Shown in pieces: positions 57,216 through 64,000 of a DNA stretch of 64,000 nt (positions within the stretch are counted from its first letter, which is position 1; every line of letters starts with the position of its first letter). Both the position numbers and the translations under genes were made by a program. Source of the DNA: Ferroacidibacillus organovorans (lineage in GTDB: Bacteria; Bacillota; Bacilli; Alicyclobacillales; SLC66); NCBI RefSeq assembly GCF_001642725.1, contig NZ_LSUQ01000002.1:1-64000 (forward strand), in the 5' to 3' direction. The notes beneath the pieces were generated by a model. That model worked only from the letters and a program-made list of their open reading frames with translations, was not told the DNA's origin and did not search any database.

Positions 57216-57245
57216 TGGGTATGCGGCGAGGGATTGTACCTATTC
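57216..57245 (-). promoter_or_regulatory. Sigma-E-like promoter of the cotJ cluster
   Basis: On the minus strand GAATAGG (57239-57245), 15 bases, then CATACCCA (57216-57223), near the sigma-E -10 CATACAAT. The cotJ operon is sigma-E controlled in Bacillus. It lies about 35 bases before cotJC. Confidence 0.4.
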
Positions 57246-57343
57246 GACGAGGCGGCAACCCACAAGAACCCATTCAGACTAAAAACGTCCAACCACGCTG
57301 AAAAATCGGATATAATGCAAATATAGAAGGGTAGTGATTCACG

Positions 57344-57571
57344 GTGGAGATTTGTGAGCTATGTGGTGCCGTTCTGGATTCCTTTGCTTCAAACGCAAGA
57401 GAGCCCAAGGTATGTAAACGTCATCTACCTCCACCCCACATCATCAACCACATTTCGCCCATCGTTCGGACATGGGGACTCGACGCAAAGGAATACGCCG
57501 TTATCCACGACTCCCCCAGAGTGGATTTTGGAGTTTTGCGGCGAAATGAACGTATATCAAACTGCGGGTAG
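57344..57571 (+). CDS. Small cysteine-rich hypothetical protein
   Basis: 75 aa from GTG 57344, with AGAAGGG 12 bases upstream and TATAAT at 57311-57316. MEICELCGAVLDSF with a later CKRH suggests a small zinc-binding site. The rest is unassigned. Its 3' end runs across, in another frame, the HEPN remnant described next. It may be a real small gene or the accidental N-terminal reading of a damaged locus. Confidence 0.4.
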   Translation: MEICELCGAVLDSFASNAREPKVCKRHLPPPHIINHISPIVRTWGLDAKEYAVIHDSPRVDFGVLRRNERISNCG

Positions 57572-57683
57572 ATACCCAAGTGAGCGCTCAAAAGTGGCTA
57601 GCGTAACGACAGACGAATTTGTGATCTCTGCATTACAAAAGACAGAGGAGGTGTTGTCATGGTTGGCAACACAGATGAAATAG
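57516..57683 (+). pseudogene. C-terminal remnant of a HEPN-domain toxin gene
   Basis: In this frame, WILEFCGEMNVYQTAGRYPS followed by EFVISALQKTEEVLSWLATQ looks like the last 55 residues of a HEPN protein (end helix with NxY...RYP and AEEVLxW pattern). The N-terminal half with the core helices is missing: sequence upstream in frame does not resemble HEPN. No R-x(4-6)-H catalytic motif remains. It overlaps the MNT gene by 25 bases, the usual toxin-antitoxin arrangement. Confidence 0.5.
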
Positions 57684-57979
57684 TCCGAACAGGACAAGAG
57701 TATTCAAAACTCCTACAAGAAATCATGCAAATCAACTCCATTTGGATATTTGGATCAAGAATCGCGGGAACCGAAAAATCCGATAGCGATTTAGACATCG
57801 CTGTTGTGTCTAATGAATTTGAAACCGATTTTCTTACGGCATTTAGGAAGGCAAATCGAGTGCTATATAACTTGGAAACGCCCTTCGACATCGAAATTCA
57901 TGGGTTCTATCCGCGAGAGTTTGAACAAGATTCGGGTATGGCTCAAAATATTCAAAAGCATGGATTGCAGGTATCGTGA
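57659..57979 (+). CDS. mntA: MNT-type nucleotidyltransferase, antitoxin candidate
   Basis: 106 aa, minimal nucleotidyltransferase. The GSX10DXD signature is exact in FGSRIAGTEKSDSDLDIAVV. Strong SD GGAGGTG. In MntA-HepT modules this enzyme adds AMP to the HEPN toxin and so silences it. Here the partner upstream is truncated, so the gene may be an orphan. AT-rich codon use against the neighbours suggests acquisition. Confidence 0.82.
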   Translation: MVGNTDEIVRTGQEYSKLLQEIMQINSIWIFGSRIAGTEKSDSDLDIAVVSNEFETDFLTAFRKANRVLYNLETPFDIEIHGFYPREFEQDSGMAQNIQKHGLQVS

Positions 57980-58062
57980 AAAAGGGACGGTCAGCATTGA
58001 TTTGTCTGGAAAATACGAGAAGGGGGAGAAATCAACCTGAAACACACTCAACACAATCTGTA

Positions 58063-60090
58063 TTATTGAATTCCACTGACCCCGTTCAGCAAGGATGCAA
58101 ACTGCGCCGCGCGCCAGCCTGTCGCGTAAAGCGCATAGGTCGCATCATACGTATGCAGCACCACTTGTGACGGGGCGTCTGGGCCATACCCGAAGATGCC
58201 AAAACCTGTTGCGCCTGATAGAAAGTGCAGATGCGCCAGCCGTGCGACTTGCGCGCTCGCATCCGCCAGCGGATGAACCGAACGCCAACTCGACGGCGGA
58301 ATGATCCACGTCAGCCCATCCTGCCGCCACGCGACACCCTCCACTTTTGTTCCTTGATATACACCCGTCCAGACTGTGCCGACAACGCCTGCACCAAGCT
58401 GGACACGCGACGCGCGACTCCCGGGAAAAGACGCATGTGCGGGCCAACGCATCCCTTGCGGCAGAGCCGATCCGGCGGGCACACCCACCAGCGAATAGAG
58501 CATCTCAGCGTTTCCCGCGTTGATCTTTGGCGAGTTTGCCGGAAGCTTCGGCCCAAAGGAAACGGTCACTGAATACCCATCAAGCACCTGACCGCCATTC
58601 ACCTGATCCTGCACATTGAAATAGGCCCCACGCGGAGGATTCAGTCCACCTGCTGCTTGCCCTTTTGCCACATCCTGCGGAAGCAACACAGGAATCGTCG
58701 AACGCGTGCCAAGAAGCGCACCGACCGATTGCGCGAACTCCGAATAGGAAGAAAAACGAGCGGGCAGCGGCGGTGCGCCGAGGTTTAACACACTCGCTCG
58801 TATCGGCCAGTACACGTTCTGTTTCACCACATACCCCGGCAACGAAAGCGGCGCGTGACCCGCAAACGCCTTGCGCTCACCCGCATAAGTGTTTTCCACA
58901 GGCGACCACGCGTAACCGTTCAATCGACTGGTGAGCAGTGCCATCATCGAGCTTTCCAACCGCGTGCGCTCTTGATCCTGAACACTACCGCGCACAAACG
59001 GATACTCCATCGCCCACGTGAGTGCGGCAGGCAGTGCATCGTGATTGAAGACGACTGGATCAGTGTTCCACGAAACAGGCGCCTGCCCATTGCAATAAAA
59101 CGGCATGCCAGGAACCCGTTTGCCCATGATGCTGTTCCAGTAGGCAGCCAAACTGTTGATCTCCTGCCAGTCGAGCATTTTCAAGTCCATTAGCGCCTCA
59201 CTCCCGCGCCGTGCGAGGCTCGCCTTTGGCGCCGCAACAAGAATGGGGGAAGCGGTCGAAGCGGATGAAACCGCGCCTGGATCTGCCGGAAAGATTCCGA
59301 TCCAGGAACCCACCGAAATGGCCACCTGAGAACCGAGACTCGCAAAAGCTGGCACAGCCACACCCCATGAACTTTGATACAGCGAGTAGGTTTGCGGAAG
59401 GGTGAACCATCGGTAGGCGCCCGTGTGCACATTGAGCGCGACAAGCCGATTCCAGTGGCGAAAGCCAAAGATGAGTGGGCCTTGTTTCGGATACAGCGGC
59501 GGAAACTGCGGACCTTTCAGTGCGACCCAAAGCCAGGCACCACTTTGTCCGATAATTTGATTATCAAGCGATCCGGGCGCTGCGCTCTGTGGATTCTGTG
59601 CAGATCCGTAGAGCGGGATCGCTTTTGGCCATGCGACAACCGGGCGTGACGCCGACTTTGTCCCTTGTACAATCTTGACCGATTGAACATTGAACTGCAT
59701 GGGGAATGTCGCAGGAAACACGAGTTGGATCGGACCATGGTATCCTTTGGGGGCATCTTTCGTCGCGACAGGAGCAGAGAAAGAGTCACTCTTTTCCTTC
59801 CAGAGGGCTGTTCGATACGTCGTGATCAAAGAGCCATTGCCCGAAACGGCATGGTGACTCACCGTCACCTGGAGTTCCCCGCGCACGTTCGCAAGTCCTG
59901 CAAAGGACGCATCCGCGCCGAATTGCGGCGTGAGTGGCGCATAGCGCCAACCTGTCTGTAGAGGACGCGCGACGGCACGATGCGCCACACTTTTCGACAT
60001 CTTCGCGAAAGAGACCGCTGAAGGCAATACTCCGACGCATAGTGCGAGGGCGATCAACGCCACCCTTTTTTTCTTTTCATTCGTGAACAT
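58063..60090 (-). CDS. Large secreted protein of unknown function
   Basis: 675 aa with a signal peptide (LIALALCVGVLPSAVSFA). No domain is recognised. The sequence is rich in Gly, Ala, Pro, Ser and Trp, with several FGFRHWNR/TGAYRWFTLP-like beta segments near 210-240 that recall blade repeats, and a Cys-poor, helix-poor look overall. It may be a surface or exported binding protein. It lies downstream of the NarL-type regulator on the same strand, 70 bases away, and could belong to that regulator's targets. Confidence 0.75.
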   Translation of the reverse strand: MFTNEKKKRVALIALALCVGVLPSAVSFAKMSKSVAHRAVARPLQTGWRYAPLTPQFGADASFAGLANVRGELQVTVSHHAVSGNGSLITTYRTALWKEKSDSFSAPVATKDAPKGYHGPIQLVFPATFPMQFNVQSVKIVQGTKSASRPVVAWPKAIPLYGSAQNPQSAAPGSLDNQIIGQSGAWLWVALKGPQFPPLYPKQGPLIFGFRHWNRLVALNVHTGAYRWFTLPQTYSLYQSSWGVAVPAFASLGSQVAISVGSWIGIFPADPGAVSSASTASPILVAAPKASLARRGSEALMDLKMLDWQEINSLAAYWNSIMGKRVPGMPFYCNGQAPVSWNTDPVVFNHDALPAALTWAMEYPFVRGSVQDQERTRLESSMMALLTSRLNGYAWSPVENTYAGERKAFAGHAPLSLPGYVVKQNVYWPIRASVLNLGAPPLPARFSSYSEFAQSVGALLGTRSTIPVLLPQDVAKGQAAGGLNPPRGAYFNVQDQVNGGQVLDGYSVTVSFGPKLPANSPKINAGNAEMLYSLVGVPAGSALPQGMRWPAHASFPGSRASRVQLGAGVVGTVWTGVYQGTKVEGVAWRQDGLTWIIPPSSWRSVHPLADASAQVARLAHLHFLSGATGFGIFGYGPDAPSQVVLHTYDATYALYATGWRAAQFASLLNGVSGIQ

Positions 60091-60160
60091 CCCATGATAA
60101 CCTCGATTCTTTCAAACCATCCAAGCATAAGACGAACGACAAGCCAATTCGGTTACACCA

Positions 60161-60847
60161 TCAAGGTGTCTCATCCGCTTCCATCGTCAGCCAGCCGCAG
60201 CGCGCCGCAGCGACGACCGCCTGCGTTCGATCAGATACGCAAAGCTTTCTCAAGATGTTACTCACGTGAACCTTGACCGTCTTATCTGTGATGCGTAGTT
60301 TTGCGGCGATCTCCTTATTGGACAGCCCCTTGCCCATGGCGTCTAACACCTCGGTCTCACGATGCGTCAGGGATTCAAACGCGGGATCTTTTTGTTTCTC
60401 GGTTTTTCGGAACGCGTCAAACACTCGCGTCTCGATCAGCATTCGACCTTGAACCGACTGACGGATGGCGAATAACAGTTCTTCAGGAGAGACGTCTTTA
60501 TGCAAAAAACCGCTCGCCCCCAGTTGAATGGCGGTTTGGGATTTGCCGTAACTCGCATACGAAGTGAGCGCGATCACGCGAATCCCGTCGCGAAACGCGA
60601 GAATTTTGCGCATGGCTTCAACACCGTCGAGTGGTCCTGGCATGACGAGATCCATGAGGATCACGTCAATCGCTTCCGTTTGACAGATCTGTACAGCCTC
60701 GACGCCAGAAGACGCCTCCGCCACAACATCCATATCCTCTGCCAGTTGCAAGAAAGCGCGCAACCCTTCACGCACCATCGGATGATCGTCGACAATCGCG
60801 ATTCGAATGCGTCGGCCACACTGCGACGGGACGTTCACCTGATCCAT
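60161..60847 (-). CDS. NarL/LuxR-family response regulator
   Basis: 228 aa. Receiver with VDDHPMVREG, phospho-Asp in DVILMDLVMPG, Thr/Ser in ALTSYAS and Lys in FLHKDVSPE. C-terminal LuxR helix-turn-helix (LTHRETEVLDAMGKGLSNKEIAAKLRITDKTVKVHVSNI quoted in pieces: LTHRETEVLDAMGKG, then NKEIAAKLRITDKTVK). It starts 3 bases after the kinase stop, so the two form one system. Confidence 0.92.
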   Translation of the reverse strand: MDQVNVPSQCGRRIRIAIVDDHPMVREGLRAFLQLAEDMDVVAEASSGVEAVQICQTEAIDVILMDLVMPGPLDGVEAMRKILAFRDGIRVIALTSYASYGKSQTAIQLGASGFLHKDVSPEELLFAIRQSVQGRMLIETRVFDAFRKTEKQKDPAFESLTHRETEVLDAMGKGLSNKEIAAKLRITDKTVKVHVSNILRKLCVSDRTQAVVAAARCGWLTMEADETP

Positions 60848-60850
60848 GCC

Positions 60851-62479
60851 TTACACCTTCTTCGCCTCAAGAAAATTCAAGCTGATTTGCGCAACAATCG
60901 TCGTGCCACAGTCCGCGTGACTCTGAATGAGCAATTGCCCATCCACACTCTGCATCCGTTCCGTCATGGTCACCAGCCCATAGCGTCGATGGGTGTCCTG
61001 CGCATCACGCGCGGGCAGACCCACACCGTCATCCGCCACCGTCAGACACAGCCTATCCAATATGAACTGAACACTCACCCTAACCGTTTTCGCTTGGGCA
61101 TGCCTCAGTGCATTGTGCAGCGCCTCATCTGCGACATGCAGCAGCGCCTTTTCAACCAACAGCGGGAGATGCTTTGGAACCTGTGGAGCGATGGATAGCG
61201 TCACGCGCGGGGAAGATTGATGCATCAGCGGCTCGATACGATCGCCTAGCTGTTCAAGCCACGTACGTTCCTCATCCGGGTGCAGCGCGTCAATCCACAG
61301 GCGCATTTCGTGTTGGCTCTGCACAATGAGCTTTTGCACGCGCGCCGTGACCCGCGCGACCTCACTCATGCTTTCTTCGTCGCTCTTTGCCGCAAGCATC
61401 CCGGCCGTTTGCGCGAGAAGACTCGCAGAAAACAGCCGCTGGCTCACAGAGTCATGCAAATCCGCAGCCAACTGCCGTCTCTCTGCCCATTTGGCGTTTG
61501 CAACTGCGTATTCGTGCAGGCGTATCGTCTCGTCAGCCGCGTGCAGCAGCCAGGCAAACGCAGTGAGAAGCTCCACGTCTGTCTCGTGAAACGAGTGAGC
61601 GAGTGAGCTCTCAACGCGGACATGCACATTCGAGTGCCCAATCGGTTGAGTCAGCGCGCTGCGCGCATCCGACAAGAAGAGTCGCTCGCTCTCCGGCAAG
61701 AGAGGAGCGGGGGATTTCGAGTCGTACGCGTATTCTGATCTCCCACTCTTTTTGTCGACGACAAAAACGAGCGTGCGCGGCGGCTGATCTTCATCCGCAC
61801 GCACCGTGACACCAGCCGCTTCATATCCGAGCTTATGGATGAATCCCTCAATCGCGATTTGATGCAGTCGATGCTGATCAAACTCCCCGACCAGCACACC
61901 TGCCAATTCAGAGAGCGCGCGAAACCTTTTGCTACGCATCCGCTCTTCAAACAAAATGGCGGCCCGGTCAATGGCGATGGCCACCTGATGGCCGACGGTC
62001 ATCAAAAGTTCCAGCGCTTCAGGTGTAAACGCGTCAATCCCTGAAGACGCGACATTAAGAATGCCGAGCGGCTTCCCTTTGCTGCGCAGCGGAATGCTCG
62101 CGTGAAACAAAAGTCCCTGTGTATCCCCGACGGCGTCGCGCAATCGGCTACAGCGCACAAGGTTAATCGCCCGATCGAGTTCCCCTTGGATAAACTGATT
62201 CTGACACTCGCACCAACCTGTTTTCAGCGCAGCCTCATCATCCCATGCCAAAGCAGGAGGTAAGCCGCTCGCACCAACCTCGACAAATGCGTGGTAGTTC
62301 TCGTCATACCGAAAGACCCACGCCGTTTGCAATCCAAGTTCCTGCGCCAAGCGCGAAAGAATCGCCTCCATGGCGGATGGAATATCGCTCGTGTCATTCA
62401 ATGCTTCTGCAGTATCTTTGAGCAGTTCAATCTGGGACGCTTTTTTTAGATACGCATCCCCGGCAAACGCGTTGTCCAT
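60851..62479 (-). CDS. GAF-domain sensor histidine kinase (NarL-partner type)
   Basis: 542 aa from the ATG at 62479 (the SD is weak; the frame is open 19 codons further). Two GAF domains (about 15-170 and 185-330), then a HisKA_3 with ERRQLAADLHDSVSQRLF and an ATPase domain with DDGVGLPARD. No membrane segment, so it is a cytoplasmic sensor. The first GAF has TGWCECQ and VRCSRL, cysteines that could bind a metal cluster or sense redox. It controls the adjacent regulator; the stimulus is unknown. Confidence 0.88.
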   Translation of the reverse strand: MDNAFAGDAYLKKASQIELLKDTAEALNDTSDIPSAMEAILSRLAQELGLQTAWVFRYDENYHAFVEVGASGLPPALAWDDEAALKTGWCECQNQFIQGELDRAINLVRCSRLRDAVGDTQGLLFHASIPLRSKGKPLGILNVASSGIDAFTPEALELLMTVGHQVAIAIDRAAILFEERMRSKRFRALSELAGVLVGEFDQHRLHQIAIEGFIHKLGYEAAGVTVRADEDQPPRTLVFVVDKKSGRSEYAYDSKSPAPLLPESERLFLSDARSALTQPIGHSNVHVRVESSLAHSFHETDVELLTAFAWLLHAADETIRLHEYAVANAKWAERRQLAADLHDSVSQRLFSASLLAQTAGMLAAKSDEESMSEVARVTARVQKLIVQSQHEMRLWIDALHPDEERTWLEQLGDRIEPLMHQSSPRVTLSIAPQVPKHLPLLVEKALLHVADEALHNALRHAQAKTVRVSVQFILDRLCLTVADDGVGLPARDAQDTHRRYGLVTMTERMQSVDGQLLIQSHADCGTTIVAQISLNFLEAKKV

Positions 62480-62650
62480 TTCGCTCAAGCCCCGTTCGCA
62501 GTTTCTTTTAAAAGTGTAGCAGAAATCACCGCGCAAGAGATACGTTTGCGCGAAGTCCTACGTCCAATGGCGTATGGAGAATCTGCGATTCCTGCGTTAT
62601 GGTCAATGGAGAGAGACAAAACGAGAGTTAGAAAATGGAGGCTTTGAAAC

Positions 62651-64000
62651 ATGCATCAAACCTATCCGTGGAACCCAAAAACGCTTGAACGTCTGTGTGA
62701 AATCGAAGACCTTTCTCCCCATTCCATCCTCCCGTGGATTCGCGCCATGCGGGCCGACGAATGGTCTGACAGCGACATCCACCGTTTGCTTGCGCTCGCC
62801 TCTGCGCGCTCGATTGATCATCACGGTCCATTCATCGGTCACGGCACGTTTAACGGCGGCCCCGTGCTGCGCGCATCGTCCATCCTCTCCCCACACTTCA
62901 AAGACTTGGCCCTCTTGCAAACGGCTGTCTACGTCGTTGAACTCTTCAATCACCCGAACTACGGCCCGTATCGACTGATGGCGATGAACCCTGTCATGGA
63001 AGAAACGCTCGATCGCTCAAAGCAGGCATGGATGGAAGATGTCGAATCTGGCCAAAGGCCCCTGCAATCTGAACATCGCGTGGTCGGCTTGTTCAAAGCC
63101 ATGGGAAAGCAGATTCGCTGGCTGTTGACAGAAGCCGCGCTTCGCCAATACCCTGAGAACGAACACCGCTTGCTCATGGTCCATCGCGCCTGTCAACTGC
63201 TTGACGACACCAACGGATGGAACGAAGCCGAACCACTTCTGCGCGCAGCCGTGCAGTATCTCGCCTCGCGCCCGAATACCCAGTTCACGTCTGAAAAACT
63301 CAGCTTCCTTCCACAGTGGCCAGAAGCAGGAAGGGCTGACGCGACGCTCGTGGCGCGCGCCATCGAACAACTCGCCGAGGTGGCGTACGGTCAAGAGGTG
63401 GATGTCCTTTTAGAACTGATCGCATCCGGCGCGAGTGGCACCTCTCTCCATGAAGCGATCGCTTTGACATCATCCGATTGGCTGCGGCGGACGCACTTTG
63501 ACGCACACGCTGTCACCGGTGTGCACTGTGCGCTTGATCTCTTGTCCGATAAGGAAACGCCGGCAAATCTGCGCGCATTGGCGGGAACCCTCGCCCTGTC
63601 GAGTTCACGCGCGCGACGACAAAAGGAAAACAGGGATGCGTGGCGCATACCCTTACCCGTAGAGGGAAAGGCGATCCTTCTCGACGAGGTCAGAACCATT
63701 GTGCTGAGTGACCCTGAGGGACAGCGGGCGGCACAGGCGGCAGGAAACTTTGTCCGCTCAGGCGGCGACGCCACTTCTCTCGCGCGCAGCCTGATGGAAA
63801 TCGCACTGACCACATCCGGGCCGTTTGACGCGATTCACAATGTAAAGATGCTCTGGGGGCTCCTCCTTGAGACACAGCGTTCAACACTGCCACAACAGGC
63901 GTGGGTGCATCTTGCGGCTGGCGCAAGAGTAGTGGCAGAGACAGCCGCTGCCGAAAAAGAGAAAGCCGCGCCGATTCTCACGCAGTGGAAGGAGTCATTG
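62651..64000 (+). CDS. Unrecognised protein, cut by the window end
   Basis: At least 450 codons from the ATG at 62651 (GGAGG 9 bases upstream), with no stop before the end of the window. Mostly helical, with no signal peptide or membrane segment. Early part has SIDHHGPFIGHGTFNGGPVL followed by a helical LLQTAVYVVELFNHPNYGP; a later LVHRACQLLDD-like stretch (HRACQLLDDTNGWNEAEPLL) resembles helical proteins found with Rieske-type enzymes, but the match is loose. Divergent from the kinase gene. No function is assigned. Confidence 0.8.
   Translation, partial: MHQTYPWNPKTLERLCEIEDLSPHSILPWIRAMRADEWSDSDIHRLLALASARSIDHHGPFIGHGTFNGGPVLRASSILSPHFKDLALLQTAVYVVELFNHPNYGPYRLMAMNPVMEETLDRSKQAWMEDVESGQRPLQSEHRVVGLFKAMGKQIRWLLTEAALRQYPENEHRLLMVHRACQLLDDTNGWNEAEPLLRAAVQYLASRPNTQFTSEKLSFLPQWPEAGRADATLVARAIEQLAEVAYGQEVDVLLELIASGASGTSLHEAIALTSSDWLRRTHFDAHAVTGVHCALDLLSDKETPANLRALAGTLALSSSRARRQKENRDAWRIPLPVEGKAILLDEVRTIVLSDPEGQRAAQAAGNFVRSGGDATSLARSLMEIALTTSGPFDAIHNVKMLWGLLLETQRSTLPQQAWVHLAAGARVVAETAAAEKEKAAPILTQWKESL

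Noticed and set aside
57354-57515. N-terminal half of the frame that ends in the HEPN tail
   Set aside because: No HEPN core helices and no similarity to the family; only the part from 57516 is supported.

Overview
The window looks like chromosome of an endospore-forming Bacillota species, probably an acidophilic or iron-exposed member of the Alicyclobacillaceae (Alicyclobacillus/Sulfoacidibacillus/Ferroacidibacillus type). The spore evidence is a GerA-type germinant receptor operon and a cotJ coat cluster. The Bacillus-type evidence is RocR-controlled arginine catabolism, HutP-type histidine catabolism, a KimA-like K+ importer, cre-like sites and strong Shine-Dalgarno (SD) sequences with frequent GTG/TTG starts. 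A membrane ferritin/VIT iron exporter fits an iron-rich habitat. The genus is inference; no rRNA, tRNA, CRISPR array or intact insertion sequence was seen.

Layout. 1-5.5 kb: a structured non-coding element, a GGDEF-like/EAL protein, a secreted PepSY protein, methionine aminopeptidase and a PBP2-type transpeptidase. 5.5-12 kb: arginine/ornithine catabolism (rocR divergent from rocA-rocD-rocF) and an EamA transporter. 12-16.3 kb: germination operon in the order A-C-small D-B. 16.3-22 kb: a HAMP receptor lacking a signalling tip, then a ROK regulator converging on a sugar ABC transporter. 22.3-23.5 kb: two coupled secreted proteins, the second SpoIID-like. 23.5-35 kb: a potassium island with a KimA-like importer, kdpC/B/A/F, an extra 27-residue membrane peptide, kdpE, a sensor kinase without the KdpD N-terminus and, divergently, a protein made of two tandem KdpD-N/Usp units. 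35-42.7 kb: Yip1 protein, MbfA-like protein, Fe(III)/phosphonate-type ABC transporter and a PHS-type MFS transporter. 42.8-50.3 kb: histidine utilisation (AraC regulator, hutU-hutI-hutG, then hutH-hutP behind its own promoter and a leader with a terminator hairpin and NAG triplets). 50.3-56 kb: AhpD-like, isochorismatase-like and Rieske proteins, a PadR/membrane pair, a FAD-Rieske oxidoreductase and a VOC protein. 56-58 kb: cotJC-cotJA-cotJB and a broken HEPN/MNT toxin-antitoxin. 58-64 kb: a large secreted protein of unknown function, a NarL-type two-component system and an unrecognised gene cut by the window end.

How it fits together. Arginine and histidine catabolism both feed glutamate, typical for nutrient scavenging around sporulation. 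The potassium island holds two uptake routes (proton-coupled KimA-like and ATP-driven Kdp), with the Kdp sensing parts split over two divergent genes. The most unusual items are the tandem KdpD-N/Usp protein with its sensor-poor kinase, the HutP-type RNA leader in front of hutH-hutP, the SpoIID-like secreted pair, and the MNT antitoxin with a truncated HEPN partner.
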